From positions 1 to 41,393 of the forward strand of contig PMBR01000051.1 of NCBI GenBank assembly GCA_003152995.1: a stretch of 41,393 bases of DNA. The letters run 5' to 3'. The stretch's first letter is position 1; every line of letters starts with the position of its first letter. The notes below the pieces were generated by a model. That model searched no databases. It had not been told where the DNA came from and saw only the letters and a list, made by a program, of their open reading frames with translations. A program made the translations under genes and the position numbers. This document shows, piece after piece, positions 7,342 to 15,889 of the stretch. The stretch comes from Chloroflexota bacterium (GTDB taxonomy: Bacteria; Chloroflexota; Limnocylindria; Limnocylindrales; CSP1-4).

Positions 7342-10300
7342 TCAGGCGCGAATGTCGAGCGACGACCCACCGGCAAGGGGAAGCCGATGTCTCGCTCCGT
7401 CGGCGTTCGCAGACGACTGATCGAACCGCGCGGGGGTCGAACGGCCCGAGCCTCGCGATCCATCGGACGGAGTGCCCGAACCGGAGGCGCCACCGTTGCC
7501 GGAACCTGATCCGGCCTGGCTTCCGGCGCTGGCACCTTGTCCGCCATGGCCGCTACCGGAGCTCGAGCCGGACCCACTGCCCCAGCCGTCGGCCGCCGTC
7601 CAGGACGCCGATTCGGAGTTGCCGCTTCGGCCGCCGGCAGTCCAGCTGCCGCCGGCTTCGCTGCGGACGGTGACGTTGACTCCGACCAGGCCGTCGCCGG
7701 TGGCGTGGACGCGTGCGGCGGCCGCGGTCAGCGCATCGGCCGTGGCGCGATCGCCGACGACCAGTTGGGCCTGCACGATCTCGCCGGCTCGACCCGTCAC
7801 GACCAGCTTCACGTCGCCCAGATTCGGATCGCTGATGCGGGCTTCAATGGCCGGCCCACCGGACGTCTGGTACGTGTGGATCGTCTGAACCACCTGGCCC
7901 ATCAGCTTGTCGGCGGACTGGGCCACGTCGGTGGGAGCGTGCGTGCCGGCGATCGAAACATCGGCCGCCAGGCGGGGCGAGGCCACAGTGGCGCCGAGCG
8001 CGGATGCGGCCGACGCCGCCGCGGCAGATTGAGCGCTCGCGGATTGGAGGTCCGACACGGCCGGCGATGAGGCCGAGGGCGACGCTGAAGCGGCCGGCAA
8101 CGCCGTCTTGCCCGACTCGTCGGTGCCGTCGACAGAAGGCGAATCGGCGAGCGCCCGGCCGGTCGGCGATTGCCCCGCCCTGGCCGATGGCACGCCGAGG
8201 ACGCGCACCGACCGGGCGTCCCCGCCGAGGAACGACGCTCCGGCAAGTGACCCGAAGGGCGAGGCCCCAGCGGGCCGCCGCGAGCTGCGGGCAACGAGCC
8301 TGGTTGGATCGGTCAGTTGGGGCGGCGTGCCACTCTCCGGCCCCGCCGCCGCGGCAGTGATGGCGACCTCTGATCCCGCCGCCGCGGCTTCAGACGCGGC
8401 CACCACGGCGGAAACCTCCGCCGTCGCCGCAACGGGTGCGGCGACGGGAATCGTCGTGACTCCCGTGGGCGGCAGCGCCGAGCTGACGGCCGTTCCGGGC
8501 ACTTGAGCGGCCGAGTCGGCCGCCGAGGCGTCCTGCGGGTTGGCCGACGACGCGGACACAGCCGAAGCAGCGCTCGGTGCGGCGCCGCCCGGTGCGGCGC
8601 CGCCCGGTGCGGCGGCGCTCGGTGCGGCGCCCGGTGTGGCGGCGCCCGGTGCGGCGATCGGCAGCGAAGGGCGGGGCTCGGCCGCCGCAGGTAGTGGAGC
8701 CGTGGCTGCGAACGGCCGGGCTTCCGTCGGCGACACGTCGTGGTCCTGGGCAGTTGTCGGCGCCGCAGCAGGTGCGACTCGCTGCGATACGGCCGAACCG
8801 GCCTCCGGAACTCTCGACGGGGTCAGGGGGAGGGGTTTGGACGAGGCCGGGTCGACCGTCACGGCACCGTTGCTCGTGGCCGCGGGACCCTGGCTCGTGA
8901 CCGCGGGACCGTTGCTTGTTGCCCCGGCCGCCTGCGCCCTGGGTGCCGAGCCTGGACCGACGGCGCTGGCACTTCCGTCGCCGAGAACGATTGAAGCAGG
9001 GCGCAACGCAGCATCGGGCCGCGCCGCAGTTCCCGCGGCTGCCGGCCTGACCTCGGTCGTGGCGATGTCGGTGAGCGGACCGGATTGCTCAGCCTGCGAG
9101 CCGACCCAGAGGACGCCGACGGCCCTTCGTGCGGTCGGAGTCGCGGCCGCCGGCGAGCCTGGCGTGAGCACGGCAGTCGCCGCGGTGATGGGCTTCGACC
9201 CTTTCGGCGTGGACGTGGTCGCCATTGACGTGGTCGTCGTCGCGGTGGTTGCAGCGGCCGGGGCCGTCTGCGCTACAGCGGTCGGGGCCGCCGGGACGGC
9301 GGGAGGCCGCTGAGCGGGAGCCGCGTTCGCGGTGTCGAGTGACGGCTGCGGCGCCCGGACCGCTCCCGACCCGGCGGCCGACGCATACGGCCGGGAAGAA
9401 GGGACGCGACGTTGCGCATCCGACGCGGCCGACGCGGCCGACGCGGCCGAATCGCCCGACGCGGCCGACGCGGCCGAAGCGCCCGACGCGGCCGACGCGG
9501 CCGAAGCGCCCGCAGAATCCGGCGCACCTGCTCCGACTGTCCTGGTAGAGCGGGTCGCGTTGCCGTCGGCCGCCGCCGAGCTCGTCGCCGAGACCGCCCC
9601 CGAGGCCGCCGCCGCACCCGAGCCGGCGACAAGGCGGACCTGACCCGCGTTCGGCGCGTCGCTATCGGTTGCCCCCGCTGCTCCTGTAGCTGGTGTGGCA
9701 GCCGCCGGCGCGCCGGCCGCCTGAGCCGTCTCCGCGCCGGCAGCCGGCATCATGGCCGGCGTTGACGCGCTCTCCTCGAGCGCCTCGGCCGCGCCGTTCG
9801 CGGCCGCCTGCGGGGTCGAGACTGACGTGGTCGTGGATTGGCCCGAGGCGCCGGTGGTGGCGCCGCCCGGCGCAGCGCCGGTGGTGGCGCCTGCCGCCGC
9901 TGTACCCGCTGCAGCGCCCGTTCCGCCAACGGCCGCCACGGCATCGACAGCCCTGGACGCCGCGACTCCGGCGCCGTTCGCATCGACCGCGGACCCGCTC
10001 CCCTGCCCTGCTCCGGTCGATCCGGCCGGCGCGCTTGTCCCGGCCGAAACAAGAGCCGCTCCGAAGGATCCCGGATCGGGCGTCGCGTCTGCCGCTGCGG
10101 CGCCGCGCGTGCGGCCCGCATTCTTTGCGGTCCGCAGCGACCTGGGTTCGTCCGACTTCACTGTGCCGCCCTTGCCGGGTGACCGGCGCTCGGATCGCAG
10201 GATCGAAGCCGTCGCCGCCGGTCGCGTCGACCCGGAAGCGGCTGCGCCGTAAGCGCGCGGAAGCTCGACCTGGAGGTCCGTCGCGTCTCCGGCGAGGGAA

Positions 10301-10467
10301 CCGGACGAACGCGCCGTGCCAGACGCGGCGCCGTTCGATGCCCTTGCCTCTTCGAAGGCGTCCCCGAAGCTCTGCTCGTTGGATTGCCTGAGCCCGGAAA
10401 CTCCGGCGCCCGGGACGGGTCTGACCGTCGGGCCGAGGGTCACGCTGGGAGCGCCGAGACCGGACAC
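7342..10467 (-). CDS. fliK: Very long flagellar hook-length control protein FliK
   Basis: FliK is exported as a molecular ruler and switches the export gate from hook to filament substrates. The C-terminal Flg_hook domain is visible (GQVVQTIHTYQTSGGPAIEARI, then DVKLVVTGRAGEIVQAQLVVGDRA), followed by a Gly/Ser-rich tail. The preceding ~850 residues are Ala/Ser/Gly/Pro low-complexity sequence with internal repeats. At about 1,041 residues it is more than twice the usual 400-450. The track starts at a TTG (10482) overlapping flgB. I prefer the GTG at 10467 because GGAGG lies exactly 8 bases upstream, giving about 1,041 residues. It sits between flgB and flgD, a normal place for fliK. Confidence 0.85.
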   Translation of the reverse strand: MSGLGAPSVTLGPTVRPVPGAGVSGLRQSNEQSFGDAFEEARASNGAASGTARSSGSLAGDATDLQVELPRAYGAAASGSTRPAATASILRSERRSPGKGGTVKSDEPRSLRTAKNAGRTRGAAAADATPDPGSFGAALVSAGTSAPAGSTGAGQGSGSAVDANGAGVAASRAVDAVAAVGGTGAAAGTAAAGATTGAAPGGATTGASGQSTTTSVSTPQAAANGAAEALEESASTPAMMPAAGAETAQAAGAPAAATPATGAAGATDSDAPNAGQVRLVAGSGAAAASGAVSATSSAAADGNATRSTRTVGAGAPDSAGASAASAASGASAASAASGDSAASAASAASDAQRRVPSSRPYASAAGSGAVRAPQPSLDTANAAPAQRPPAVPAAPTAVAQTAPAAATTATTTTSMATTSTPKGSKPITAATAVLTPGSPAAATPTARRAVGVLWVGSQAEQSGPLTDIATTEVRPAAAGTAARPDAALRPASIVLGDGSASAVGPGSAPRAQAAGATSNGPAVTSQGPAATSNGAVTVDPASSKPLPLTPSRVPEAGSAVSQRVAPAAAPTTAQDHDVSPTEARPFAATAPLPAAAEPRPSLPIAAPGAATPGAAPSAAAPGGAAPGGAAPSAASAVSASSANPQDASAADSAAQVPGTAVSSALPPTGVTTIPVAAPVAATAEVSAVVAASEAAAAGSEVAITAAAAGPESGTPPQLTDPTRLVARSSRRPAGASPFGSLAGASFLGGDARSVRVLGVPSARAGQSPTGRALADSPSVDGTDESGKTALPAASASPSASSPAVSDLQSASAQSAAAASAASALGATVASPRLAADVSIAGTHAPTDVAQSADKLMGQVVQTIHTYQTSGGPAIEARISDPNLGDVKLVVTGRAGEIVQAQLVVGDRATADALTAAAARVHATGDGLVGVNVTVRSEAGGSWTAGGRSGNSESASWTAADGWGSGSGSSSGSGHGGQGASAGSQAGSGSGNGGASGSGTPSDGSRGSGRSTPARFDQSSANADGARHRLPLAGGSSLDIRA
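8575..8662. repeat. Degenerate GC-rich tandem repeat within fliK
   Basis: About seven imperfect copies of a 12-15 base unit (ggtgcggcgccgccc and variants) encode the APGGAAPGGAAPSAA-type segment of FliK. The reading frame is kept. Such repeats can change copy number and hence FliK length. Confidence 0.7.
9421..9511. repeat. 9-bp/27-bp tandem repeat within fliK
   Basis: Units of gacgcggcc are arranged in a higher-order 27-base pattern (two gacgcggcc units plus gaagcgccc) and encode ASAASAASG-like repeats in FliK. The periodicity also creates the RPTRPTRP-like antisense frames in the ORF track, which are artefacts. Confidence 0.8.
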
Positions 10468-10468
10468 T

Positions 10469-10921
10469 TCAATGTCCTCCAAGCACGTCGTACATCTGGC
10501 TGAACTTGCTGGTAAGGAGGCGCGAGACGGCCGAGTACCTGATCTGCGTCTCGGTCAGGGCCGTCATCTCCGTCTCGAGATCGACCGTGTTGTTGTCGTT
10601 GCGCAGGTTTTCGTTCGTGGTCGAGCTGGTGCCCGCGGTTGACGTCGAGAAATTGGAGGCGATCGACGAGTACTGCCTGGGATCCGTCGTCCGCATTGCA
10701 ACCGCGGCGCTGGGCCCGGCCGACGGCTCCGTCGCGTTGCCCGGCGTCGATGCCATCGCCTGGACTTCGCGCTGGAGGGCGGTCTCGAAGTCGACGGTCT
10801 GGGCTTGATAGCCGGGCGTGTCGATGTTTGCGAGGTTCGACGAAATGGCCGACTGCCTGCTCGTCAGGCCGTCCAACGCCTGCTCCAGAATCGAGGTTGT
10901 GGGATCGATCAGACCGCTCAT
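10469..10921 (-). CDS. flgB: Flagellar basal-body rod protein FlgB
   Basis: FlgB forms part of the proximal rod. The 150-residue product begins MSGLIDPTTSILEQALDGLT and carries the rod signature SSNLANIDTPGYQAQTVDFE (~28-47). The C-terminus (VDLETEMTALTETQIRYSA, then SRLLTSKFSQMYDVL) is characteristic of FlgB. The ORF track fuses it to a long upstream open frame. The true start is the ATG at 10921, which overlaps the stop of the M23/SLT gene (ATGA). In most bacteria flgB stands directly before flgC; here it is 7.1 kb downstream of flgC in the same operon. Confidence 0.93.
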   Translation of the reverse strand: MSGLIDPTTSILEQALDGLTSRQSAISSNLANIDTPGYQAQTVDFETALQREVQAMASTPGNATEPSAGPSAAVAMRTTDPRQYSSIASNFSTSTAGTSSTTNENLRNDNNTVDLETEMTALTETQIRYSAVSRLLTSKFSQMYDVLGGH

Positions 10922-12114
10922 GCCGCGGACTCCTCGTAGCGCGTCCATTTGCCCAGAACACGGGAGACGTACGCCCTGGCCGATGACGGAACGGCGCCGG
11001 CCTTCCGCACTGTGCCGGGCCCTTTGCTGTACGCCGCCAGGGCCATGTCGACCCGTCCGAAACGCTTGAGCTGAAGGGCCAGGTACCTGGCCCCGCCGTT
11101 CAGGTTCTGCGCAGGATCGAGGGCGTCCTTGACGCCCATCGCGCTCGCCGTCCTGGGCATCAGCTGGGTCAGACCCTTCGCTCCGCAGCTGGACACCGAA
11201 TTCGCATGGAAGCTCGACTCGTTCGAAACCAGCGACGCGAGGAGCAATGGATCGATGCCGTTTGCGACGGCGGCGGCCCGAATCTCGGGGGCGTACGGGA
11301 TCTTTGAGGCGACGGCGTCGAAGCGGGCCAGAACGCTCTGGCTCGACTCCCAGGATGTCGACCCAGGATCGGAGACGGAGGACGGGCTCGCCAGGGAGCT
11401 CGGCAGGGCACTTGTCTGTGAAGTCGGGCCGGGCAGGCGCCCGGACTTCAGATACTGCGTCGGGTCGACCGCTGTTCCGCTGGGGGAGTACAGGCCGAAG
11501 TGCAGATGGGGCCCGGTCGAGTTGCCGGTGCTGCCTTCGGTACCGATCTCCTGGCCGCGACTGACTCGATCTCCGACTTTCACGTCGAGGTCCGGATTGA
11601 GATGCCCGTACAGGGTCACGTAGCCGTCGTCGTGGCGGATCTTGACGACCACCGCGCCGTCGGACTCGCGACCGGCGTAGGTCACCGTGCCGTTGGCCGC
11701 GGCGAGGATCGGCGTCCCGTTCCTGGCCGCCAGGTCGATGCCGGGGTGGTAGTGGGCGTAGTGGACGCCGTCGACGGTCGCGGCCGGTTCCATGGCCAGG
11801 CTCGTGGGCCCGAAACCCTGGGTCAGCTTGCCCGACGGCAGCGGGCTGCCAAACCCGATGCCGCCCGTGACCCGGATGCCCGTGTAGATCGTGTTCGCGT
11901 AGGCGCCGGCGGCGTTTTCGACTGTGTCGGCGGTCGACGAAGTGGACGAGACCTCGGCGAGGACGCCCGCGAAAGGCGAGCCGCTGTTGAGCGCTTGGGC
12001 CGCCGAACCGACCGGCCCGCCCGCCGACGTGGTCGACTGCCAGTTCGGATCGACACCGCGCATGAGCGAATCGAGTTGGGCGATGCGGGAGACGAAGCTC
12101 CCATACCCCGCCAT
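10918..12114 (-). CDS. Two-domain peptidoglycan hydrolase: M23 (LytM) endopeptidase + SLT lytic transglycosylase
   Basis: The M23 domain spans residues ~95-220 with its metal and catalytic residues intact: HxxxD (H123, D127), GH171 and HLH (203-205). The SLT domain spans ~270-395 with catalytic E299 (LVSNESSF), AKGLTQLMPRTA and AYSKGPGTV, where most SLT proteins read AYNAGPG. It would cut both the peptide and glycan parts of peptidoglycan, presumably so that rod and hook can cross the wall. It thus fills the place of FlgJ. The track starts far upstream; the ATG at 12114 overlaps the fliJ stop by one base (TGATG). No signal peptide is visible, so export would have to be through the flagellar apparatus or another route. 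Sandwiched between fliJ and flgB, it is clearly part of the operon. Confidence 0.9.
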   Translation of the reverse strand: MAGYGSFVSRIAQLDSLMRGVDPNWQSTTSAGGPVGSAAQALNSGSPFAGVLAEVSSTSSTADTVENAAGAYANTIYTGIRVTGGIGFGSPLPSGKLTQGFGPTSLAMEPAATVDGVHYAHYHPGIDLAARNGTPILAAANGTVTYAGRESDGAVVVKIRHDDGYVTLYGHLNPDLDVKVGDRVSRGQEIGTEGSTGNSTGPHLHFGLYSPSGTAVDPTQYLKSGRLPGPTSQTSALPSSLASPSSVSDPGSTSWESSQSVLARFDAVASKIPYAPEIRAAAVANGIDPLLLASLVSNESSFHANSVSSCGAKGLTQLMPRTASAMGVKDALDPAQNLNGGARYLALQLKRFGRVDMALAAYSKGPGTVRKAGAVPSSARAYVSRVLGKWTRYEESAA

Positions 12115-12566
12115 CAGCGGTTCCTCGCGGCGCGAACCGCGTGCTGGGTGGAAGCGATCTCGGCCATGGCCAGCGTGTCCAGCCGGTCGCGCGCGCGACG
12201 CTCCTCGGCCATGAATCGGTCGCGCAAGCGCTCCACGACTTCGCGCTGGCGAGTGGCTTCGGCCAGAGCCTGGCGCGCTTCGAAGAGCGCGCTCGTGGCG
12301 CGTCCGAGCCGCTCCTGGGCGATGACGATGGCACGCTGGGCAGCGGCCACCGCGTACACCGCGCTCTGTAGCTGGCCCGCTTCGGTGCGGTCGCACTGCA
12401 AGTCGGAGAGCCAACGCAGATCTTCGCCGGCGCGGCCCTGGGCCGATTGGACGAGCGCCACAGCTTTGTGGTGGGCGTCTATCGCGTGGCCCAGATTTAT
12501 GCGGGCCGATTCCTCGGCCATTTCCCGCAGGCGCAGCACAATCCCCAGGCGGAAGCGATTGCTCAT
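12114..12566 (-). CDS. fliJ: Flagellar export protein FliJ
   Basis: This 150-residue, almost wholly helical, charged protein begins FRLGIVLRLREMAEESARI, like other FliJ proteins. A long coiled-coil follows and ends in an Arg/Glu-rich segment (LRDRFMAEERRARDRLD). FliJ is the stalk of the export ATPase complex, analogous to the F1 gamma subunit, and helps couple FliI to the FlhA gate. Sequence conservation in FliJ is low, so the call rests on length, coiled-coil character and position. It overlaps fliI by four bases (ATGA) upstream and the hydrolase gene by one base downstream. Confidence 0.85.
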   Translation of the reverse strand: MSNRFRLGIVLRLREMAEESARINLGHAIDAHHKAVALVQSAQGRAGEDLRWLSDLQCDRTEAGQLQSAVYAVAAAQRAIVIAQERLGRATSALFEARQALAEATRQREVVERLRDRFMAEERRARDRLDTLAMAEIASTQHAVRAARNR

Positions 12567-14119
12567 CGCGGCGCCTCACCGCGCAGACTCGCCGGCACCG
12601 AACCGGACCAGCCGGGTTGAGCCTGGCCGGCGGCAGCGCCGACTGGCACCTGGGCCGGCCTCGCGGTTTGAGCTTCCGCCGGTCGGACGGCCGCGAGCCC
12701 CGCTCCGGGACCGAGCAGCGCTCGGGCGTTGAGCACGCCGGTGCTTTCCATCATCTGTCGCGCGGCGGCTATGTCGCACGACTCCTCGAGCTCCTGGCAG
12801 AGGAAGCCTTCCAGAGCAGGGCGAAGCGCAATCGCCTCGTCGATGGCCGGGTTCGAGCCCGACGCGTACGCGCCGACCTCGATCAGATCGCGAGCGCCTT
12901 CGAATTCGGCCAGGGCCGCGCGGATAGCACCGGCGACGCGCAGGTGCTCCTTGTCCACGACGGCAGGCATGGCTCGCGAAACCGACGCCAGAACGTCGAT
13001 CGCCGGGTAGTGGTTGCGCTCGGCCAGAGAGCGTGACAGGACGATGTGGCCGTCGAGGATCGAACGGACCGTGTCGGCGACGGGCTCGGTCATGTCGTCG
13101 CCTTCGACGAGGACGGTGAAGAAGCCGGTGATGGTGCCGTACTCGTTGTTGCCGGCGCGCTCGAGCAGGCGCGGCAGGAACGAGAAGACCGACGGTGGGT
13201 AGCCGCGCAGGGCCGGCGGCTCCCCTGCCCCGAGGCCGATCTCGCGCTGGGCCATCGCCAGCCGCGTGACGGAGTCCATCATGAAAAGGACGTCCTTGCC
13301 GGCGTCGCGGAACGACTCCGCAATCGCCGTGGCGATTTCGGCCGCCTTGAGGCGGAGCAGCGCCGGCTGGTCGGAAGTAGCCACGACCACGACCGACCGG
13401 GCCAGCCCCTCGGCCCCCAGCTGCTCGTCGATGAACTCCTGGACCTCGCGGCCTCGCTCGCCGATGAGGGCGATCACGTTGACGTCGGACGAGGCGTGTC
13501 GGGCAATCATGGCCAGGAGCGTGGACTTACCCACGCCTGAACCGGCGAAGATGCCGAGGCGCTGTCCCTTGCCGGCCGACAGGAGACCGTCCAATGAGCG
13601 CACTCCCGTCGAGATCGGGGTCGAGATGCGCGCCCGCCCCAGTGGATGCGGGGCGGCGCCGGTCACGACGCGATATTCGGCTCGCACCGGGCCGCGTCCG
13701 TCGAGCGGACGGCCGAAACCGTCGAGCACGCGGCCGAGCACGGCCGGCCCAACCGGGACGCGGAACTGCTGCTCGCGCAGCCGGACCGCCGACCCGGGTC
13801 GAACGCCCGACAGGTCGCCGAACGGAACGAGCGTTATCAGCCCGTCACGGAATCCGACGACCTCGGCGCTGACCATGGCCTCGGGCTCGAGATCGATCCA
13901 GCAGATCGACCCGAGCTGGAGAATCAGGCCAGCTGCTTCGACGGTCGTACCGATGACCCGAACCACCTCGCCGGTGGCCTGGAATCTCGGGGCGGCCTCC
14001 GCGGCTTCGATGAGATGTCGGAGCAGCGGCGTGACCGCATGGCCGCCGCTGTCCAGCAGTCCACGGCCGTGCCGCGTCCCAAGTAGAGTCGCGTGGCCGC
14101 CTCGGGAGGGCCCCGTCAT
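12563..14119 (-). CDS. fliI: Flagellum-specific ATP synthase/export ATPase FliI
   Basis: FliI is the hexameric ATPase of the flagellar type III export apparatus. The 518-residue product has an F1-beta-like N-terminal domain and Walker A GIFAGSGVGKST (~189-200). It also has ALIGERGREVQEFI, Walker B DVLFMMDSVTRLAMAQREIG and ERAGNNEYGTITGFFTVLVEG, all typical of FliI. A Pro/Ala-rich extension of ~40 residues at the C-terminus is not usual. The ORF track starts upstream; the ATG at 14119 (MTGPSRGGH) overlaps the fliH stop (ATGA). It lies between fliH and fliJ, the classic order. Confidence 0.96.
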   Translation of the reverse strand: MTGPSRGGHATLLGTRHGRGLLDSGGHAVTPLLRHLIEAAEAAPRFQATGEVVRVIGTTVEAAGLILQLGSICWIDLEPEAMVSAEVVGFRDGLITLVPFGDLSGVRPGSAVRLREQQFRVPVGPAVLGRVLDGFGRPLDGRGPVRAEYRVVTGAAPHPLGRARISTPISTGVRSLDGLLSAGKGQRLGIFAGSGVGKSTLLAMIARHASSDVNVIALIGERGREVQEFIDEQLGAEGLARSVVVVATSDQPALLRLKAAEIATAIAESFRDAGKDVLFMMDSVTRLAMAQREIGLGAGEPPALRGYPPSVFSFLPRLLERAGNNEYGTITGFFTVLVEGDDMTEPVADTVRSILDGHIVLSRSLAERNHYPAIDVLASVSRAMPAVVDKEHLRVAGAIRAALAEFEGARDLIEVGAYASGSNPAIDEAIALRPALEGFLCQELEESCDIAAARQMMESTGVLNARALLGPGAGLAAVRPAEAQTARPAQVPVGAAAGQAQPGWSGSVPASLRGEAPR

Positions 14120-14883
14120 GCGACCTCCTCCTCGACGGCGCTGCGAGTCAGATTGGGAATTGCCCGGTCGAGCGCGATACCGATCTCCTCGAGCTGCGCC
14201 TCCAGACCCGCCTCGACGAAGCCGTGCTCGTAGCGGAGCGTGCAGCCCCCGACGGGCAGAGTCGGGTCGCCTTCGAAGGTCCACTTCTTGCCCAGGTACG
14301 CCCGACCGTGCAGAGCCTCCCAGGCCTGGTGAACCGGCTCAACTGCGGCCGGGTTGAGAAGGACGTGCGCCTCGGGCGATCCGTTGATCGTGCTGACGGC
14401 GGCTTCGAGAGCCACGCAGAGCAAGCTCGGCTCGATCCGGACCTCGTGCTGCACAACACGCTTGGCCACCGACAGAGCCAGCTCCGCGATGGCGTGGGCG
14501 ATCTCGGATGTCCGCTCCGGGGCGATGCTCTGGATCCGCTCCACCATGGCGCCGGCCGCCTCTACGGACGCGCGCAACTCTGCATCGGCCCTGTTGAAGC
14601 CGGTTTGATAGCCGCGCTCCTCGGCAGCGCGCTCGGCGTGACGGATCTCCTCCGCGAGGGCCTGGGCGTCCGCGGAGACGACTGCCGCGGCCGCGCCGGA
14701 CGCTGCGCCGGCCGCGGCAAGCGATGGCCTGGAGTTTCGCGATGCGGCCTTGTTGGCGCCGCGGAGGACTCCCCGGCCATTGCTGCCCGTCTCCGGGCCG
14801 GGCAACGGCGCTTGTGCCGGGGCCGACGTGGCAGACGGGCCCTGAGCGGAGTCGTGGATGAGCCGCCAGCTAGACGAAGGCAT
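14116..14883 (-). CDS. fliH: Flagellar assembly protein FliH
   Basis: FliH is the stator-like regulator that binds FliI and anchors it at the C-ring. The 255-residue product has a low-complexity Ala/Pro-rich first ~75 residues. A helical stretch with the FliH/HrpE-like spacing (EEIRHAERAAEERGYQTGFN) follows, then a C-terminal domain (ALSVAKRVVQHEVRIEPSLL, then VGGCTLRYEHGFVEAGLEAQ). The latter resembles the SxxGGCxIexxxGxIDAS segment of FliH/V-type E subunits. The ATG has GGAGG eight bases upstream and overlaps fliG by 14 bases. Confidence 0.88.
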   Translation of the reverse strand: MPSSSWRLIHDSAQGPSATSAPAQAPLPGPETGSNGRGVLRGANKAASRNSRPSLAAAGAASGAAAAVVSADAQALAEEIRHAERAAEERGYQTGFNRADAELRASVEAAGAMVERIQSIAPERTSEIAHAIAELALSVAKRVVQHEVRIEPSLLCVALEAAVSTINGSPEAHVLLNPAAVEPVHQAWEALHGRAYLGKKWTFEGDPTLPVGGCTLRYEHGFVEAGLEAQLEEIGIALDRAIPNLTRSAVEEEVA

Positions 14884-15889
14884 CTTCGGAGCCTCCGCGG
14901 TTGACCACGATCTCGTCCCCGTCCTCCAGCTTCTTGACCGTGTCGATGATCCGCTGCTGCGCTTCCTCGACCGCCTTCATACGGACCTGGCCGGCCAGGC
15001 CCATTTCCTCGCGCAGCATCTCGGCAGCGCGCTGGGACATGTTCTGGAAGAACTTGAGACGCAGCGGCTCGGTCGCCGGTCGCAGGGCCAGTGCCATGTC
15101 CTTGGCATCGAGTTCACGGATGACACGCTGCATCGCACGGTCGTCCAACAGGACCATGTCGTCGAAGACGAACATGAAGCGGCGGACTTCGTCGGCCAGC
15201 TGCGAGTCCTGCTCCGACAAGGCCGTCAGGATCAGGCGTTCATTGGTTCGGCCGACCTGGTTGAGAACATGAGCCAGCGGGCGCGTCCCGCCGACGGAGG
15301 TCACTTCCGTTACGACGGATGAGAGCTTGTGACGCAGGCCCTCCTCTACTATCTCCACGGCCTCAGGCGTGATCTGCTCCGTCAGGGCGATGCGCTTGGC
15401 GACCTCGACCTGGATCGATGCCTCGAACTGGGTCAGGATGCGGGCGGCGGCTCGCGGATCGATGTGGGCCAGGACGATGGCGATCGTCTGGGGATGCTCA
15501 TCGCCGAGCAGCCCGGCGGCCTGCATCGGATCGAGGTCCCGCATGAAATCGAACGGGATGATCTGCTGGGCCTGGTGAACTCGATCGAGCAGCTCGTGGG
15601 CTTTGCCCTGTCCGAATGCCTGGGCGAAGAGCTCGAGAGCGTAGTTCTCGCCACCGGGCAGGACGCCGGCGTGGGCAAACAGCCCGGCGTAGGCCTCCTC
15701 GAGGATGGCGTCGCGAGTGGTCGAATCGACGGCCGGCATGCGCATCAACTCGAGGGCGACGCGATCGATCGCTTCCGGCGGCAGGCGGGCGAGCAGTTTG
15801 GCGGAAGCTTCCGTGCCGAGCGTGATGAGCAGCGCGGCTGCCTTGCGCGGTCCGCTCAGGGAGAGTGCTGTTGCGGCTTCGGGGCTCAT
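14870..15889 (-). CDS. fliG: Flagellar motor switch protein FliG
   Basis: FliG forms the rotor face of the C-ring that interacts with the stator. The 339-residue length is typical. The N-terminal domain that binds FliF begins GPRKAAALLITLGTEASAKL. The middle domain has the EHPQTIAIVLAHI motif. The C-terminal domain keeps the torque helix FDDMVLLDDRAMQRVIRELD with the conserved Asp pair and Arg that meet MotA. The start overlaps the fliF stop (ATGA). No motA/motB, fliM or fliN is in the window, so the rest of the motor must be encoded elsewhere. Confidence 0.96.
   Translation of the reverse strand: MSPEAATALSLSGPRKAAALLITLGTEASAKLLARLPPEAIDRVALELMRMPAVDSTTRDAILEEAYAGLFAHAGVLPGGENYALELFAQAFGQGKAHELLDRVHQAQQIIPFDFMRDLDPMQAAGLLGDEHPQTIAIVLAHIDPRAAARILTQFEASIQVEVAKRIALTEQITPEAVEIVEEGLRHKLSSVVTEVTSVGGTRPLAHVLNQVGRTNERLILTALSEQDSQLADEVRRFMFVFDDMVLLDDRAMQRVIRELDAKDMALALRPATEPLRLKFFQNMSQRAAEMLREEMGLAGQVRMKAVEEAQQRIIDTVKKLEDGDEIVVNRGGSEDAFV

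Noticed and set aside
6165-7577. 470-residue minus-strand ORF across flgD and its neighbour
   Set aside because: It is out of frame with flgD and the TIGR02530-type gene, both clearly recognisable, and starts inside fliK.
9421-9511. Possible CRISPR-like array
   Set aside because: The repeats are contiguous 9/27-base coding units without spacers.
9412-9765. Arg-Gly or Arg-Pro-Thr repeat proteins in alternative frames
   Set aside because: They arise from the 9-bp repeat in fliK read out of frame; fliK carries the real C-terminal domain.
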